Origin: Gordius sp. MW1
Lineage: Eukaryota; Nematomorpha; Gordioida; Gordea; Gordiidae
Length of the DNA stretch: 64,000 bases
Direction of reading: 5' to 3'
NCBI GenBank assembly: GCA_964036665.1
Contig: OZ038526.1
Location: forward strand, 13,206,001 to 13,270,000
Part shown: one piece after another, positions 1 through 12,600 of the stretch
Layout of the letters: each line of letters starts with the position of its first letter
Position numbering within the stretch: the stretch's first letter is position 1
Translations under genes and position numbers: made by a program
Notes under the pieces: generated by a model
Database searches by the model: none
Seen by the model: the letters and a program-made list of their open reading frames with translations, nothing else
What the model was told of the DNA's origin: nothing

Positions 1-345
1 GATGAAAGTTGTCGTTTTCAGACGTGGTTTCTATGATCCCAAGTAAAAATTTATCAGAATCTAAAAACTATTACTTTGAAATCTTGATCGCATAGAGCAG
101 TTTTCAAAAATTAAGCACTCACGTTGCGATACAACAAACTAATCGCAACAATAAAACGTTGTCTTTTGTCAAAATGATTGTTCTCGCAGCTTAAAACCTC
201 TTTTCGGAAGTCAATCGAGGATAATAGGATTCTCAAATTGGCTTACTTTTATATATTTTTTCATGCTCTTTCACATAGAATCGAAAAAAATAAATATTTT
301 TACCTTAAAATTTTTCACATATTTTTCTTTGAACCGTATTCATCC
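1..345 (+). repeat. Representative monomer (345 bp), annotated as the reference unit
   Basis: This copy serves as a coordinate system for the others. Visible elements are: A/T tracts at 45-52, 63-67, 101-112, 256-261, 284-290, 296-301, 307-315 and 321-326, the last four spaced about 12 bp and so likely to bend DNA; an inverted repeat at 123-130/142-149; an AclI-type AACGTT at 156-161; an indel-prone stretch at 156-200, where the marker subtypes differ; TATATA at 250-255; AATAAA at 150-155 and 289-294; and a TTCATC/GATGAA dyad spanning the junction to the next monomer. TATA-like and AATAAA strings are expected by chance in DNA this AT-rich, so they are not called as signals. This copy carries the 'attgttctc' variant at 177-185 and 'ccttaaaa' at 303-310. 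Confidence 0.95.
123..149 (+). repeat. Perfect 8-bp inverted repeat with 11-base loop, recurring in most monomers
   Basis: GTTGCGAT at 123-130 is the exact reverse complement of ATCGCAAC at 142-149, separated by 11 bases. The same element recurs at the same phase across the array. Variants: many monomers have ATCGCCAC as right arm, leaving one mismatch. The AAAACGGTTTT subtype usually pairs GTAGCGAT with ATCGCCAC. A three-monomer group at 45.2-46.9 kb has ATTGCGAT with ATCGCAAT, which is again perfect. The inner GCGAT/ATCGC core is rarely changed. It could be a protein-binding dyad or a hairpin in satellite RNA; nothing in the sequence proves either. Confidence 0.8.
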
Positions 346-351
346 GATGAA
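339..351 (+). repeat. Junction dyad TTCATC-C-GATGAA between monomers
   Basis: TTCATC and GATGAA are 6-bp inverted arms around one base, straddling the chosen monomer boundary. The element recurs in most monomers. A common right-domain variant, TTCATTCGATGAA, keeps both arms. Variants with GTATCATCC shorten the arms to 5 bp. At 25481-25492 loss of one base yields a perfect 12-bp palindrome, TTCATCGATGAA. A binding site is possible but unproven. Confidence 0.7.
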
Positions 352-3300
352 AGTTGTCGTTTTCAGACGTGGTTTCTATGATCCCAAGTAAAAATTTATC
401 AGAATCTAAAAACTATTACTTTAAAATCATGATCGCATAGAGCAGTTTTCAAAAATTAAGCACTCACGTTGCGATACAACAAACTAATCGCCACAATAAA
501 ACGTTGTCTTTTGATCAAAATGATAGTTCTCGCAGCTTAAAACCTCTTTTCGGAAGTCAATCGAGGATAATAGGATTCTCAAATTGGCTTACTTTTATAT
601 ATTTTTTCATGCTCTTTCACATAGAATCGAAAAAAATAAATATTTTTACCTCAAAATTTTTCACATATTTTTCTTTGAACCGTATTCATCCGATGAAAGT
701 TGTCGTTTTCAGACGTGGTTTCTATGATCCCAAGTAAAAATTTATCAGAATGTAAAAACTATTACTTTGAAATTATGATCGCATAGAGCAGTTTTAAAAA
801 ATTAAGCACTCACGTTGCGATACAACAAACTAATCGCAACAATAAAACGTTGTCTTTTGTCAAAATGATTGTTCTCGCAGCTTAAAACCTCTTTTCGGAA
901 GTCAATCGAGGATAATAGGATTCTCAAATTGGCTTACTTTTATATATTTTTTCATGCTCTTTCACATAGAATCGAAAAAAATAAATATTTTTACCTTAAA
1001 ATTTTTCACATATTTTTCTTTGAACCGTATTCATCCGATGAAAGTTGTCGTTTTCAGACGTGGTTTCTATGATCCCAAGTAAAAATTTATCAGAATCTAA
1101 AAACTATTACTTTAAAATCATGATCGCATAGAGCAGTTTTCAAAAATTAAGCACTCACGTTGCGATACAACAAACTAATCGCCACAATAAAACGTTGTCT
1201 TTTGATCAAAATGATAGTTCTCGCAGCTTAAAACCTCTTTTCGGAAGTCAATCGAGGATAATAGGATTCTCAAATTGGCTTACTATTATATATTTTTTCA
1301 TGCTCTTTCACATAGAATCGAAAAAAATAAATATTTTTACCTCAAAATTTTTCACATATTTTTCTTTGAACCGTATTCATCCGATGAAAGTTGTCGTTTT
1401 CAGACGTGGTTTCTATGATCCCAAGTAAAAATTTATCAGAATCTAAAAACTATTACTTTGAAATCATGATCGCATAGAGCAGTTTTCAAAAATTAAGCAC
1501 TCACGTTGCGATACAACAAACTAATCGCCACAATAAAACGTTGTCTTTTGTCAAAATGATAGTTCTCGCAAAACCTCTTTTCGGAAGTCAATCGAGGATA
1601 ATAGGATTCTCAAATTGGCTTACTTTTATATATTTTTTTATGCTCTTTCACATAGAATCGAAAAAAATAAATATTTTTACCTCAAAATTTTTCACATATT
1701 TTTCTTTGAACCGTATTCATCCGATGAAAGTTGTCGTTTTCAGACGTGGTTTCTATGATCCCAAGTAAAAATTTATCGGAATGTAAAAACTATTACTTTG
1801 AAATTATGATCGCATAGAGCAGTTTTAAAAAATTAAGCACTCACGTTGCGATACAACAAACTAATCGCAACAATAAAACGTTGTCTTTTGTCAAAATGAT
1901 TGTTCTCGCAGCTTAAAACCTCTTTTCGGAAGTCAATCGAGGATAATAGGATTCTCAAATTGGCTTACTTTTATATATTTTTTCATGCTCTTTCACATAG
2001 AATCGAAAAAAATAAATATTTTTACCTTAAAATTTTTCACATATTTTTCTTTGAACCGTATTCATCCGATGAAAGTTGTCGTTTTCAGACGTGGTTTCTA
2101 TGATCCCAAGTAAAAATTTATCAGAATCTAAAAACTATTACTTTGAAATCATGATCGCTATAGAGCAGTTTTCAAAAATTAAGCACTCACGTAGCGATAC
2201 AACAAACTAATCGCCACAATAAAACGTTGTCTTTTGTCAAAATGATAGTTCTCGCAGCTTAAAACGGTTTTCGGAAGTCAATCGAGGATAATAGGATTCT
2301 CAAATTGGCTTACTTTTATATATTTTTTCATGCTCTTTCACATAGAATCGAAAAAAATAAATATTTTTACCTCAAAATTTTTCACATATTTTTCTTTGAA
2401 CCGTATTCATCCGATGAAAGTTGTCGTTTTCAGACGTGGTTTCTATGATCCCAAGTAAAAATTTATCAGAATCTAAAAACTATTACTTTGAAATCATGAT
2501 CGCATAGAGCAGTTTTCAAAAATTAAGCACTCACGTAGCGATACAATAAACTAATCGCCACAATAAAACGTTGTCTTTTGTCAAAATGATAGTTCTCGCA
2601 GCTTAAAACGGTTTTCGGAAGTCAATTGAGGATAATAGGATTCTCAAATTGGCTTACTTTTATATATTTTTTCATGCTCTTTCACATAGAATCGAAAAAA
2701 ATAAATATTTTTACCTCAAAATTTTTCACATATTTTTCTTTGAACCGTATTCATCCGATGAAAGTTGTCGTTTTCAGACGTGGTTTCTATGATCCCAAGT
2801 AAAAATTTATCAGAATCTAAAAACTATTACTTTGAAATCATGATCGCATAGAGCAGTTTTCAAAAATTAAGCACTCACGTTGCGATACAACAAACTAATC
2901 GCCACAATAAAACGTTGTCTTTTGTCAAAATGATAGTTCTCGCAAAACCTCTTTTCGGAAGTCAATCGAGGATAATAGGATTCTCAAATTGGCTTACTTT
3001 TATATATTTTTTCATGCTCTTTCACATAGAATCGAAAAAAATAAATATTTTTACCTCAAAATTTTTCACATATTTTTCTTTGAACCGTATTCATCCGATG
3101 AAAGTTGTCGTTTTCAGACGTGGTTTCTATGATCCCAAGTAAAAATTTATCAGAATGTAAAAACTATTACTTTGAAATTATGATCGCATAGAGCAGTTTT
3201 AAAAAATTAAGCACTCACGTTGCGATACAACAAACTAATCGCAACAATAAAACGTTGTCTTTTGTCAAAATGATAGTTCTCGCAGCTTAAAACGGTTTTC

Positions 3301-4475
3301 GGAAGTCAATCGAGGATAATAGGATTCTCAAATTGGCTTACTTTTATATATTTTTTCATGCTCTTTCACATAGAATCGAAAAAAATAAATATTTTTACCT
3401 CAAAATTTTTCACATATTTTTCTTTGAACCGTATTCATCCGATGAAAGTTGTCGTTTTCAGACGTGGTTTCTATGATCCCAAGTAAAAATTTATCAGAAT
3501 CTAAAAACTATTACTTTGAAATCATGATCGCATAGAGCAGTTTTCAAAAATTAAGCACTCACGTTGCGATACAACAAACTAATCGCAACAATAAAACGTT
3601 GTCTTTTGTCAAAATGATTGTTCTCGCAGCTTAAAACCTCTTTTCGGAAGTCAATCGAGGATAATAGGATTCTCAAATTGGCTTACTTTTATATATTTTT
3701 TCATGCTCTTTCACATAGAATCGAAAAAAATAAATATTTTTACCTTAAAATTTTTCACATATTTTTCTTTGAACCGTATTCATCCGATGAAAGTTGTCGT
3801 TTTCAGACGTGGTTTCTATGATCCCAAGTAAAAATTTATCAGAATGTAAAAACTATTACTTTGAAATTATGATCGCATAGAGCAGTTTTAAAAAATTAAG
3901 CACTCACGTTGCGATACAACAAACTAATCGCAACAATAAAACGTTGTCTTTTGTCAAAATGATTGTTCTCGCAGCTTAAAACCTCTTTTCGGAAGTCAAT
4001 CGAGGATAATAGGATTCTCAAATTGGCTTACTTTTATATATTTTTTCATGCTCTTTCACATAGAATCGAAAAAAATAAATATTTTTACCTCAAAATTTTT
4101 CACATATTTTTCTTTGAACCGTATTCATCCGATGAAAGTTGTCGTTTTCAGACGTGGTTTCTATGATCCCAAGTAAAAATTTATCAGAATCTAAAAACTA
4201 TTACTTTGAAATCATGATCGCATAGAGCAGTTTTCAAAAATTAAGCACTCACGTAGCGATACAACAAACTAATCGCCACAATAAAACGTTGTCTTTTGTC
4301 AAAATGATAGTTCTCGCAGCTTAAAACCTCTTTTCGGAAGTCAATCGAGGATAATAGGATTCTCAAATTGGCTTACTTTTATATATTTTTTCATGCTCTT
4401 TCACATAGAATCGAAAAAAATAAATATTTTTACCTCAAAATTTTTCACATATTTTTCTTTGAACCGTATTCATCC

Positions 4476-6542
4476 GATGAAAGTTGTCGTTTTCAGACGT
4501 GGTTTCTATGATCCCAAGTAAAAATTTATCAGAATCTAAAAACTATTACTTTGAAATCATGATCGCATAGAGCAGTTTTCAAAAATTAAGCACTCACGTT
4601 GCGATACAACAAACTAATCGCAACAATAAAACGTTGTCTTTTGTCAAAATGATTGTTCTCGCAGCTTAAAACCTCTTTTCGGAAGTCAATCGAGGATAAT
4701 AGGATTCTCAAATTGGCTTACTTTTATATATTTTTTCATGCTCTTTCACATAGAATCGAAAAAAATAAATATTTTTACCTTAAAATTTTTCACATATTTT
4801 TCTTTGAACCGTATTCATCCGATGAAAGTTGTCGTTTTCAGACGTGGTTTCTATGATCCCAAGTAAAAATTTATCAGAATCTAAAAACTATTACTTTAAA
4901 ATCATGATCGCATAGAGCAGTTTTCAAAAATTAAGCACTCACGTTGCGATACAACAAACTAATCGCCACAATAAAACGTTGTCTTTTGATCAAAATGATA
5001 GTTCTCGCAGCTTAAAACCTCTTTTCGGAAGTCAATCGAGGATAATAGGATTCTCAAATTGGCTTACTTTTATATATTTTTTCATGCTCTTTCACATAGA
5101 ATCGAAAAAAATAAATATTTTTACCTCAAAATTTTTCACATATTTTTCTTTGAACCGTATTCATCCGATGAAAGTTGTCGTTTTCAGACGTGGTTTCTAT
5201 GATCCCAAGTAAAAATTTATCAGAATGTAAAAACTATTACTTTGAAATTATGATCGCATAGAGCAGTTTTAAAAAATTAAGCACTCACGTTGCGATATAA
5301 CAAACTAATCGCAACAATAAAACGTTGTCTTTTGTCAAAATGATTGTTCTCGCAGCTTAAAACCTCTTTTCGGAAGTCAATCGAGGATAATAGGATTCTC
5401 AAATTGGCTTACTTTTATATATTTTTTCATGCTCTTTCACATAGAATCGAAAAAAATAAATATTTTTACCTTAAAATTTTTCACATATTTTTCTTTGAAC
5501 CGTATTCATCCGATGAAAGTTGTCGTTTTCAGACGTGGTTTCTATGATCCCAAGTAAAAATTTATCAGAATCTAAAAACTATTACTTTAAAATCATGATC
5601 GCATAGAGCAGTTTTCAAAAATTAAGCACTCACGTTGCGATACAACAAACTAATCGCCACAATAAAACGTTGTCTTTTGATCAAAATGATAGTTCTCGCA
5701 GCTTAAAACCTCTTTTCGGAAGTCAATCGAGGATAATAGGATTCTCAAATTGGCTTACTATTATATATTTTTTCATGCTCTTTCACATAGAATCGAAAAA
5801 AATAAATATTTTTACCTCAAAATTTTTCACATATTTTTCTTTGAACCGTATTCATCCGATGAAAGTTGTCGTTTTCAGACGTGGTTTCTATGATCCCAAG
5901 TAAAAATTTATCAGAATCTAAAAACTATTACTTTGAAATCATGATCGCATAGAGCAGTTTTCAAAAATTAAGCACTCACGTTGCGATACAACAAACTAAT
6001 CGCCACAATAAAACGTTGTCTTTTGTCAAAATGATAGTTCTCGCAAAACCTCTTTTCGGAAGTCAATCGAGGATAATAGGATTCTCAAATTGGCTTACTT
6101 TTATATATTTTTTCATGCTCTTTCACATAGAATCGAAAAAAATAAATATTTTTACCTCAAAATTTTTCACATATTTTTCTTTGAACCGTATTCATCCGAT
6201 GAAAGTTGTCGTTTTCAGACGTGGTTTCTATGATCCCAAGTAAAAATTTATCAGAATGTAAAAACTATTACTTTGAAATTATGATCGCATAGAGCAGTTT
6301 TAAAAAATTAAGCACTCACGTTGCGATACAACAAACTAATCGCAACAATAAAACGTTGTCTTTTGTCAAAATGATTGTTCTCGCAGCTTAAAACCTCTTT
6401 TCGGAAGTCAATCGAGGATAATAGGATTCTCAAATTGGCTTACTTTTATATATTTTTTCATGCTCTTTTACATAGAATCGAAAAAAATAAATATTTTTAC
6501 CTCAAAATTTTTCACATATTTTTCTTTGAACCGTATTCATCC
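4476..6542 (+). repeat. Partial second copy of the 4475-bp HOR
   Basis: Monomers at 4476, 4821, 5167, 5512, 5858 and 6198 reproduce the first six of the window in order and length (345, 346, 345, 346, 340, 345). One distinctive substitution is shared: 'ggcttactatta' near 1278 and 5753. Beyond about 6.5 kb the order changes, because two extra AAAACGGTTTT monomers appear and the array passes into the 1717-bp repeat. The last monomer also begins that repeat. Confidence 0.88.
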
Positions 6543-9500
6543 GATGAAAGTTGTCGTTTTCAGACGTGGTTTCTATGATCCCAAGTAAAAATTTATCAGA
6601 ATCTAAAAACTATTACTTTGAAATCATGATCGCATAGAGCAGTTTTCAAAAATTAAGCACTCACGTAGCGATACAACAAACTAATCGCCACAATAAAACG
6701 TTGTCTTTTGTCAAAATGATAGTTCTCGCAGCTTAAAACGGTTTTCGGAAGTCAATCGAGGATAATAGGATTCTCAAATTGCCTTACTTTTATATATTTT
6801 TTCATGCTCTTTCACATAGAATCGAAAAAAATAAATATTTTTACCTCAAAATTTTTCACATATTTTTCTTTGAACCGTATTCATCCGATGAAAGTTGTCG
6901 TTTTCAGACGTGGTTTCTATGATCCCAAGTAAAAATTTATCAGAATCTAAAAACTATTACTTTGAAATCATGATCGCATAGAGCAGTTTTCAAAAATTAA
7001 GCACTCACGTAGCGATACAACAAACTAATCGCCACAATAAAACGTTGTCTTTTGTCAAAATGATAGTTCTCGCAGCTTAAAACGGTTTTCGGAAGTCAAT
7101 CGAGGATAATAGGATTCTCAAATTGGCTTACTTTTATATATTTTTTCATGCTCTTTCACATAGAATCGAAAAAAATAAATATTTTTACCTCAAAATTTTT
7201 CACATATTTTTCTTTGAACCGTATTCATCCGATGAAAGTTGTCGTTTTCAGACGTGGTTTCTATGATCCCAAGTAAAAATTTATCAGAATCTAAAAACTA
7301 TTACTTTGAAATCATGATCGCATAGAGCAGTTTTCAAAAATTAAGCACTCTCGTAGCGATACAACAAACTAATCGCCACAATAAAACGTTGTCTTTTGTC
7401 AAAATGATAGTTCTCGCAGCTTAAAACGGTTTTCGGAAGTCAATCGAGGATAATAGGATTCTCAAATTGGCTTACTTTTATATATTTTTTCATGCTCTTT
7501 CACATAGAATCGAAAAAAATAAATATTTTTACCTCAAAATTTTTCACATATTTTTCTTTGAACCGTATTCATCCGATGAAAGTTGTCGTTTTCAGACGTG
7601 GTTTCTATGATCCCAAGTAAAAATTTATCAGAATCTAAAAACTATTACTTTGAAATCATGATCGCATAGAGCAGTTTTCAAAAATTAAGCACTCACGTTG
7701 CGATACAACAAACTAATCGCCACAATAAAACGTTGTCTTTTGTCAAAATGATAGTTCTCGCAAAACCTCTTTTCGGAAGTCAATCGAGGATAATAGGATT
7801 CTCAAATTGGCTTACTTTTATATATTTTTTCATGCTCTTTCACATAGAATCGAAAAAAATAAATATTTTTACCTCAAAATTTTTCACATATTTTTCTTTG
7901 AACCGTATTCATCCGATGAAAGTTGTCGTTTTCAGACGTGGTTTCTATGATCCCAAGTAAAAATTTATCAGAATGTAAAAACTATTACTTTGAAATTATG
8001 ATCGCATAGAGCAGTTTTAAAAAATTAAGCACTCACGTTGCGATACAACAAACTAATCGCAACAATAAAACGTTGTCTTTTGTCAAAATGATTGTTCTCG
8101 CAGCTTAAAACCTCTTTTCGGAAGTCAATCGAGGATAATAGGATTCTCAAATTGGCTTACTTTTATATATTTTTTCATGCTCTTTTACATAGAATCGAAA
8201 AAAATAAATATTTTTACCTCAAAATTTTTCACATATTTTTCTTTGAACCGTATTCATCCGATGAAAGTTGTCGTTTTCAGACGTGGTTTCTATGATCCCA
8301 AGTAAAAATTTATCAGAATCTAAAAACTATTACTTTGAAATCATGATCGCATAGAGCAGTTTTCAAAAATTAAGCACTCACGTAGCGATACAACAAACTA
8401 ATCGCCACAATAAAACGTTGTCTTTTGTCAAAATGATAGTTCTCGCAGCTTAAAACGGTTTTCGGAAGTCAATCGAGGATAATAGGATTCTCAAATTGCC
8501 TTACTTTTATATATTTTTTCATGCTCTTTCACATAGAATCGAAAAAAATAAATATTTTTACCTCAAAATTTTTCACATATTTTTCTTTGAACCGTATTCA
8601 TCCGATGAAAGTTGTCGTTTTCAGACGTGGTTTCTATGATCCCAAGTAAAAATTTATCAGAATCTAAAAACTATTACTTTGAAATCATGATCGCATAGAG
8701 CAGTTTTCAAAAATTAAGCACTCACGTAGCGATACAACAAACTAATCGCCACAATAAAACGTTGTCTTTTGTCAAAATGATAGTTCTCGCAGCTTAAAAC
8801 GGTTTTCGGAAGTCAATCGAGGATAATAGGATTCTCAAATTGGCTTACTTTTATATATTTTTTCATGCTCTTTCACATAGAATCGAAAAAAATAAATATT
8901 TTTACCTCAAAATTTTTCACATATTTTTCTTTGAACCGTATTCATCCGATGAAAGTTGTCGTTTTCAGACGTGGTTTCTATGATCCCAAGTAAAAATTTA
9001 TCAGAATCTAAAAACTATTACTTTGAAATCATGATCGCATAGAGCAGTTTTCAAAAATTAAGCACTCTCGTAGCGATACAACAAACTAATCGCCACAATA
9101 AAACGTTGTCTTTTGTCAAAATGATAGTTCTCGCAGCTTAAAACGGTTTTCGGAAGTCAATCGAGGATAATAGGATTCTCAAATTGGCTTACTTTTATAT
9201 ATTTTTTCATGCTCTTTCACATAGAATCGAAAAAAATAAATATTTTTACCTCAAAATTTTTCACATATTTTTCTTTGAACCGTATTCATCCGATGAAAGT
9301 TGTCGTTTTCAGACGTGGTTTCTATGATCCCAAGTAAAAATTTATCAGAATCTAAAAACTATTACTTTGAAATCATGATCGCATAGAGCAGTTTTCAAAA
9401 ATTAAGCACTCACGTTGCGATACAACAAACTAATCGCCCCAATAAAACGTTGTCTTTTGTCAAAATGATAGTTCTCGCAAAACCTCTTTTCGGAAGTCAA

Positions 9501-9631
9501 TCGAGGATAATAGGATTCTCAAATTGGCTTACTTTTATATATTTTTTCATGCTCTTTCACATAGAATCGAAAAAAATAAATATTTTTACCTTAAAATTTT
9601 TCACATATTTTTCTTTGAACCGTATTCATCC
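6198..9631 (+). repeat. HOR of 5 monomers, 1717 bp, two tandem copies
   Basis: Copy 1 starts at 6198, 6543, 6887, 7231, 7575; copy 2 at 7915, 8260, 8604, 8948, 9292. Lengths are 345, 344, 344, 344, 340 in both. Each copy has one 'attgttctc' monomer containing 'ctcttttacatag', three AAAACGGTTTT monomers and one 5-bp-deletion monomer. Shared private marks include 'aaattgcctta' (6777 and 8494) and 'cactctcgtag' (7347 and 9064). Only a handful of differences separate the copies, for example 'cgcccc' near 9435 and 'ccttaaaa' near 9590, which implies recent duplication. Confidence 0.92.
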
Positions 9632-12600
9632 GATGAAAGTTGTCGTTTTCAGACGTGGTTTCTATGATCCCAAGTAAAAATTTATCAGAATCTAAAAACT
9701 ATTACTTTAAAATCATGATCGCATAGAGCAGTTTTCAAAAATTAAGCACTCACGTTGCGATACAACAAACTAATCGCCACAATAAAACGTTGTCTTTTGA
9801 TCAAAATGATAGTTCTCGCAGCTTAAAACCTCTTTTCGGAAGTCAATCGAGGATAATAGGATTCTCAAATTGGCTTACTTTTATATATTTTTTCATGCTC
9901 TTTCACATAGAATCGAAAAAAATAAATATTTATACCTCAAAATTTTTCACATATTTTTCTTTGAACCGTATTCATCCGATGAAAGTTGTCGTTTTCAGAC
10001 GTGGTTTCTAAGATCCCAAGTAAAAATTTATCAGAATCTAAAAACTATTACTTTGAAATTAAGATCGCATAAAGCAGTTTTTAAAAATTAAGCACTCACG
10101 TTGCGATACAACAAACTAATCGCAACAATAAAACGTTGTCTTTTGTCAAAATGATAGTTCTCGCAGCTTAAAACCTCTTTTCGGAAGTCAATCGAGGATA
10201 ATAGGATTCTCAAATTGGCTTACTTTTATATATTTTTTCATGCTCTTTCACATAGAATCGAAAAAAATAAATATTTTTGCCTCAAAATTTTTCACATATT
10301 TTTCTTTGAACCGTATTCATTCGATGAAAGTTGTCGTTTTCAGACGTGGTTTCTATGATCGCTAGTAAAAATTTATCAGAATCTAAAAACTATTACTTTG
10401 AAATCATGATCGCATAGAGCAGTTTTCAAAAATTAAGCACTCACGTTGCGATACAACAAACTAATCGCAACAATAAAACGTTGTCTTTTGATCAAAATGA
10501 TAGTTCTCGCAGCTTAAAACCTCTTTTCGGAAGTCAATCGAGGATAATAGGATTCTCAAATTGGCTTACTTTTATATATTTTTTTATGCTCTTTTACATA
10601 GAATCGAAAAAAATAAATATTTTTACCTCAAAATTTTTCACATATTTTTCTTTGAACCGTATTCATCCGATGAAAGTTGTCGTTTTCAGACGTGGTTTCT
10701 ATGATCCCAAGTAAAAATTTATCAGAATCTAAAAACTATTACTTTGAAATCATGATCGCATAAAGCAGTTTTCAAAAATTAAGCACTCACGTTGCGATAC
10801 AACAAACTAATCGCCACAATAAGGGTAGTCTTTTGTCAAATGATAGTTCTCGCAGCTTAAAACCTCTTTTCGGAAGTCAATCGACGATAATAGGATTCTC
10901 AAATTGGCTTACTTTTATATATTTTTTCATGCTCTTTCACATAGAACTGAAAAAAATAAATATTTTTACCTCAAAATTTTTCACATATTTTTCTTTGAAC
11001 CGTATTCATCCGATGAAAGTTGTCGTTTTCAGACGTGGTTTCTATGATCCCAAGTAAAAATTTATCAGAATCTAAAAACTATTACTTTGAAATCATGATC
11101 GCATAGAGCAGTTTTCAAAAATTAAGCACTCACGTTGCGATACAACAAACTAATCGCAACAATAAAACGTTGTCTTTTGATCAAAATGATAGTTCTCGCA
11201 GCTTAAAACCTCTTTTCGGAAGTCAATCGAGGATAATAGGATTCTCAAATTGGCTTACTTTTATATATTTTTTCATGCTCTTTCACATAGAATCGAAAAA
11301 AATAAATATTTTTACCTTAAAATTTTTCACATATTTTTCTTTGAACCGTATTCATCCGATGAAAGTTGTCGTTTTCAGACGTGGTTTCTATGATCCCAAG
11401 TAAAAATTTATCAGAATCTAAAAACTATTACTTTAAAATCATGATCGCATAGAGCAGTTTTCAAAAATTAAGCACTCACGTTGCGATACAACAAACTAAT
11501 CGCCACAATAAAACGTTGTCTTTTGATCAAAATGATAGTTCTCGCAGCTTAAAACCTCTTTTCGGAAGTCAATCGAGGATAATAGGATTCTCAAATTGGC
11601 TTACTTTTATATATTTTTTCATGCTCTTTCACATAGAATCGAAAAAAATAAATATTTATACCTCAAAATTTTTCACATATTTTTCTTTGAACCGTATTCA
11701 TCCGATGAAAGTTGTCGTTTTCAGACGTGGTTTCTAAGATCCCAAGTAAAAATTTATCAGAATCTAAAAACTATTACTTTGAAATTAAGATCGCATAAAG
11801 CAGTTTTTAAAAATTAAGCACTCACGTTGCGATACAACAAACTAATCGCAACAATAAAACGTTGTCTTTTGTCAAAATGATAGTTCTCGCAGCTTAAAAC
11901 CTCTTTTCGGAAGTCAATCGAGGATAATAGGATTCTCAAATTGGCTTACTTTTATATATTTTTTCATGCTCTTTCACATAGAATCGAAAAAAATAAATAT
12001 TTTTGCCTCAAAATTTTTCACATATTTTTCTTTGAACCGTATTCATTCGATGAAAGTTGTCGTTTTCAGACGTGGTTTCTATGATCGCTAGTAAAAATTT
12101 ATCAGAATCTAAAAACTATTACTTTGAAATCATGATCGCATAGAGCAGTTTTCAAAAATTAAGCACTCACGTTGCGATACAACAAACTAATCGCAACAAT
12201 AAAACGTTGTCTTTTGATCAAAATGATAGTTCTCGCAGCTTAAAACCTCTTTTCGGAAGTCAATCGAGGATAATAGGATTCTCAAATTGGCTTACTTTTA
12301 TATATTTTTTTATGCTCTTTTACATAGAATCGAAAAAAATAAATATTTTTACCTCAAAATTTTTCACATATTTTTCTTTGAACCGTATTCATCCGATGAA
12401 AGTTGTCGTTTTCAGACGTGGTTTCTATGATCCCAAGTAAAAATTTATCAGAATCTAAAAACTATTACTTTGAAATCATGATCGCATAAAGCAGTTTTCA
12501 AAAATTAAGCACTCACGTTGCGATACAACAAACTAATCGCCACAATAAGGGTAGTCTTTTGTCAAATGACAGTTCTCGCAGCTTAAAACCTCTTTTCGGA

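Larger units (their letters stand above)
1..4475 (+). repeat. HOR unit of 13 monomers (4475 bp), copy 1
   Basis: Monomer starts: 1, 346, 692, 1037, 1383, 1723, 2068, 2413, 2757, 3097, 3441, 3786, 4131. The first six return at a constant shift of 4475 bp (4476, 4821, 5167, 5512, 5858, 6198). The unit opens with a 691-bp dimer present twice (1-691, 692-1382), alternating a 345-bp 'attgttctc' monomer with a 346-bp TGATCA monomer. Monomers at 1383 and 2757 carry the 5-bp deletion and are 340 bp. Those at 2068, 2413 and 3097 carry AAAACGGTTTT. The monomer at 2068 has a private extra T in 'gatcgctatag' near 2155. Confidence 0.9.

Noticed and set aside
200-225. CENP-B box-like sequence at 'ttcggaagtcaatcg' and at 'ttcgatgaaagttgtcg'
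   Set aside because: Compared with TTCGNNNNANNCGGG, the first lacks the central A and the CGGG, and the second lacks the CGGG. Neither strand gave a match.
250-294. TATA box and AATAAA poly(A) signals in every monomer
   Set aside because: In sequence of about 69% A+T these strings are expected by chance, and no transcript structure supports them.
240-330. Yeast-type ARS consensus in the T-rich part of the monomer
   Set aside because: The best match, around 'ttttatatatt', has a mismatch, and AT-rich near matches are uninformative here.
1-345. Monomer as an internal dimer of two ~172-bp halves
   Set aside because: 'agttgtcgttttcag' and 'cgttgtcttttgtc' look alike about 150 bp apart, but the similarity does not extend and spacing does not fit half a monomer.
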